A stretch of DNA of 64,000 nucleotides. Source: Archangium gephyra. GTDB lineage: Bacteria; Myxococcota; Myxococcia; Myxococcales; Myxococcaceae. Of this stretch, positions 62,293 through 64,000 are shown piece after piece; position 1 is the stretch's first letter; every line of letters starts with the position of its first letter. A program made the position numbers and the translations under genes. Under the pieces are notes generated by a model that had not been told where the DNA came from, made no database searches, and saw only the letters and a list, made by a program, of their open reading frames with translations. The DNA is taken from the NCBI RefSeq assembly GCF_001027285.1, contig NZ_CP011509.1, positions 2,922,501 to 2,986,500 on the forward strand, in the 5' to 3' direction.

Positions 62293-63042
62293 TCAGCGGC
62301 AGTCCGCGGGCAGGTAGACCTGGCCCTGGAAGCCTTTGGGACGTTCGCCTCCTTCATAAGCAGCCCGGATGGCCTGCTCGGCCAATTCGCCGCGCTGCTC
62401 TACCTCTTCCCCGGGCAACTCCTCTTCCTTCTGGGCTGTCCGCTCCTTCCAGGACGCATTGGGCTTCTTGCGCCTGTAGCTCCAGCGGTACAGCGTTACT
62501 CCGGGCTCTGGCGTGCGCCAGGACAACCTCCAGAGTGCTCCCCCATTCTCGAATTCAAGGAAGAGGGAGCCCTCGAAGCCGGTGCCTCCCGTGAGCTTCT
62601 TGTCAGGCTCGACTGCCTCATTCAGTGCCGCCAGGTAGCGCCCCACCTGTTCTCTCCCTTCCCCTCGTGATTCCTCACCGTCCGGCTTGATCTCGAAGAG
62701 CACGAGGGCGCGGGTATCTGTGATGTCCGGGCGCAAGAGCCTCACGAACTTCGAAAGACGCTCGGGGTCCCCCAAGCTGCCCCTTTCCACAATGGTGGAG
62801 AGGTTTGTATCGAGGATGACGGTGTTGGAGGGATGCTGCAGGCGGTATTCTCTGCCAATGGCGTCATGTGCGGCCTTGCCAAGGAAAGCGCCCCAGGGCT
62901 CCCTGGAGTCAGGCTTACGGCCAGGAAGCTTCGAGGCGGGCGGCTCCGCCCACGCCCCGAGGGCCGCCACGAGCACCACGAGAAAACCCGCCAGCCCCCA
63001 GGTGCGCCCCATCCTGCTTTCACTGCGACTCACGTCCCTCAT
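62293..63042 (-). CDS. Exported protein with possible PD-(D/E)XK nuclease-like core
   Basis: The 249-residue protein starts at ATG 63042, overlapping the upstream kinase stop as ATGA; ATG 63012 is an alternative. A signal peptide follows (WGLAGFLVVLVAALGAWA). The mature part contains LRPDITDTRALVLFEIKPDG near residues 115-135 and GREQVGRYLAALNEA after it. This order, Asp, then E-x-K on a strand, then Q-x3-Y, resembles restriction-endonuclease-fold domains. The assignment is tentative. The C-terminus is charged and helical. It may be an exported effector, or the resemblance may be chance. Confidence 0.6.
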   Translation of the reverse strand: MRDVSRSESRMGRTWGLAGFLVVLVAALGAWAEPPASKLPGRKPDSREPWGAFLGKAAHDAIGREYRLQHPSNTVILDTNLSTIVERGSLGDPERLSKFVRLLRPDITDTRALVLFEIKPDGEESRGEGREQVGRYLAALNEAVEPDKKLTGGTGFEGSLFLEFENGGALWRLSWRTPEPGVTLYRWSYRRKKPNASWKERTAQKEEELPGEEVEQRGELAEQAIRAAYEGGERPKGFQGQVYLPADCR

Positions 63043-64000
63043 GCTCCTTCCGGTGCGTGGTGGGTCTGGGGCAGCTCCACGAGCGCGAGCGTGCCGCCAC
63101 CGGGCGCGGGCTCCAGGCGCAGGGTGCCGCCGTGCTCGTGGACGATCTTCTGGGCGATGGGCAGTCCCAGGCCGCTGCCCTCGGGCTTGGTGCTGAAGAG
63201 GCCCTGGGTGAGGGCGGGGCCCTCGAGCACGCCGGAAATCCCACTGCCGCCGTCGCGGATGGAGACGCGCACCGCCGAGGGAAGTATCTCGATGGCGAGG
63301 CGCACGGGGGCGGCGCCGGGGGCGGAGGCCTCGGTGGCGTTCTTGAGGAGGTTGCCGAAGAGGCGGCGCAGGCCGTCCGGGTCCGCGGAGAGCGAGGGCT
63401 CGGGGCCGGGTTGCAGCTCCACGGGCACGGGCGAGGTGTCCTGGTAGAGGGCGCACACGTCGGCGAGCAGGGGGCGCAGCGCGACGGGCTGGAAGCGCGG
63501 CGCGGGCAGGCGGGCGAAGTCGGAGAAGCTCCGCGTCATCCGCATGAGCCGCTCCACCTCCTCCTGCAAGAGGGACACGGACTCGCTGAGGCGGGTGGCG
63601 TCCGGGGGCGCGTCCCCGCGCGACAGCCGCGCCAGCGCGAGCTTCATTCCGGTGAGGGGATTGCGAAGCTCGTGAGCCAGCGCGCGGGCCACGTCCTGCC
63701 ACGCGGCGATCTGCTCGGCGGCCTTGAGGCGCTCGCGCTGGGCGGCGAGCTCGCGGCCCATGCGGTTGAACTGGACGAGGAGGAATTGCAGCTCGTCACG
63801 GGGCGCGTCGGGGGCGGGGAGCTGGACGGAGAGCTCGCCACGCGCGTAGGCCCACATGCCGCGGGTGAGGGTGGAGACGGGGCGGGTGAGGGCTCGGCCG
63901 AGCAGCACCGCGGCACCGGTGAGCACGGCGGCCGAGACGAGCAGCAGGACGCCGATGAGCCACGGCGTGCGGCGCGCGAGCGCACGGCGGGCGAGCTCCG
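63039..64000 (-). CDS. Membrane sensor histidine kinase, HAMP type (partial)
   Basis: The frame enters from the right edge and ends at TGA 63039. The visible 320 residues contain a transmembrane helix (WLIGVLLLVSAAVLTGAAVL), a HAMP linker (GRALTRPVSTLTRGMWAYAR), an H-box LAHELRNPLTGMKLALARL, and ATPase motifs NLLKNATEAS and GSGLGLPIAQKIVHEHGG. It resembles NtrY-like kinases. The sensor part is outside the window. Its stop overlaps the start of the exported gene at 63042 as ATGA, so both are in one operon. Confidence 0.88.
   Translation of the reverse strand, partial: ELARRALARRTPWLIGVLLLVSAAVLTGAAVLLGRALTRPVSTLTRGMWAYARGELSVQLPAPDAPRDELQFLLVQFNRMGRELAAQRERLKAAEQIAAWQDVARALAHELRNPLTGMKLALARLSRGDAPPDATRLSESVSLLQEEVERLMRMTRSFSDFARLPAPRFQPVALRPLLADVCALYQDTSPVPVELQPGPEPSLSADPDGLRRLFGNLLKNATEASAPGAAPVRLAIEILPSAVRVSIRDGGSGISGVLEGPALTQGLFSTKPEGSGLGLPIAQKIVHEHGGTLRLEPAPGGGTLALVELPQTHHAPEGA

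Overview
The window is high-GC DNA (about 70% by eye in most genes). It carries features typical of a predatory, secondary-metabolite-rich myxobacterium of the Cystobacter/Archangium/Myxococcus type: an ADYC-domain protein, a very large Ser/Thr kinase receptor, many exported lipoproteins with Cys-rich tails, three cytochromes P450, a hybrid PKS-NRPS, NtrC-type signalling and an Omp85 protein. The assignment to this group is inferred from gene content. No rRNA, tRNA or CRISPR array was seen.

Layout. 1-9.6 kb is a signalling block: an ADYC protein, a sigma factor divergent from a fused zinc-anti-sigma/kinase/nSTAND/FGE receptor, and an exported TPR-CHAT protease with ten exact 42-residue repeats. 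9.7-15.5 kb is a six-gene operon that closely parallels the camphor (cam) operon: Coq4-like protein, TetR regulator, putidaredoxin reductase-like and putidaredoxin-like proteins, a P450cam-like P450 and an MFS exporter. It lies behind a near-perfect palindrome that overlaps its promoter. 15.9-20 kb is a lower-GC type VI secretion effector module: DUF2169, a catalytically dead ketosynthase-like protein, a DUF4150/PAAR-like toxin and Imm47 immunity. It starts just after what looks like an IS91-type transposase tail. 20-25 kb is a decayed accessory zone with gene remnants, a solo P450 and an unusual ATPase-methyltransferase fusion. 25-36 kb carries exported or degradative functions: GH18 chitinase-like lipoprotein, PLL-type lectin, AHL-lactonase-like hydrolase, dipeptidase, SDR. 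One large gene here is split by an in-frame TAG.

36.1-49.8 kb is the metabolic centrepiece. It encodes a FAAL-ACP, a P450, and a KS-AT-ACP-aminotransferase-monooxygenase-C-A-PCP-TE megasynthase that is broken by a one-base deletion in a G run. By analogy with mycosubtilin, puwainaphycin and microginin pathways it should make a 3-amino-2-hydroxy fatty acyl amino acid. The A-domain code read by eye (DILQLGLIWK) predicts glycine, so the product would resemble bestatin- or microginin-type aminopeptidase inhibitors. The thioesterase has a Cys nucleophile.

49.9-64 kb holds ordinary chromosomal genes: a DUF4386 membrane protein, a Crp/Fnr regulator, an Omp85 protein with a partner, a LysR/DJ-1 pair, an NtrC-type regulator facing a GAF/PAS histidine kinase, a possible exported nuclease-like protein with a downstream partner, and a second histidine kinase running off the right edge.
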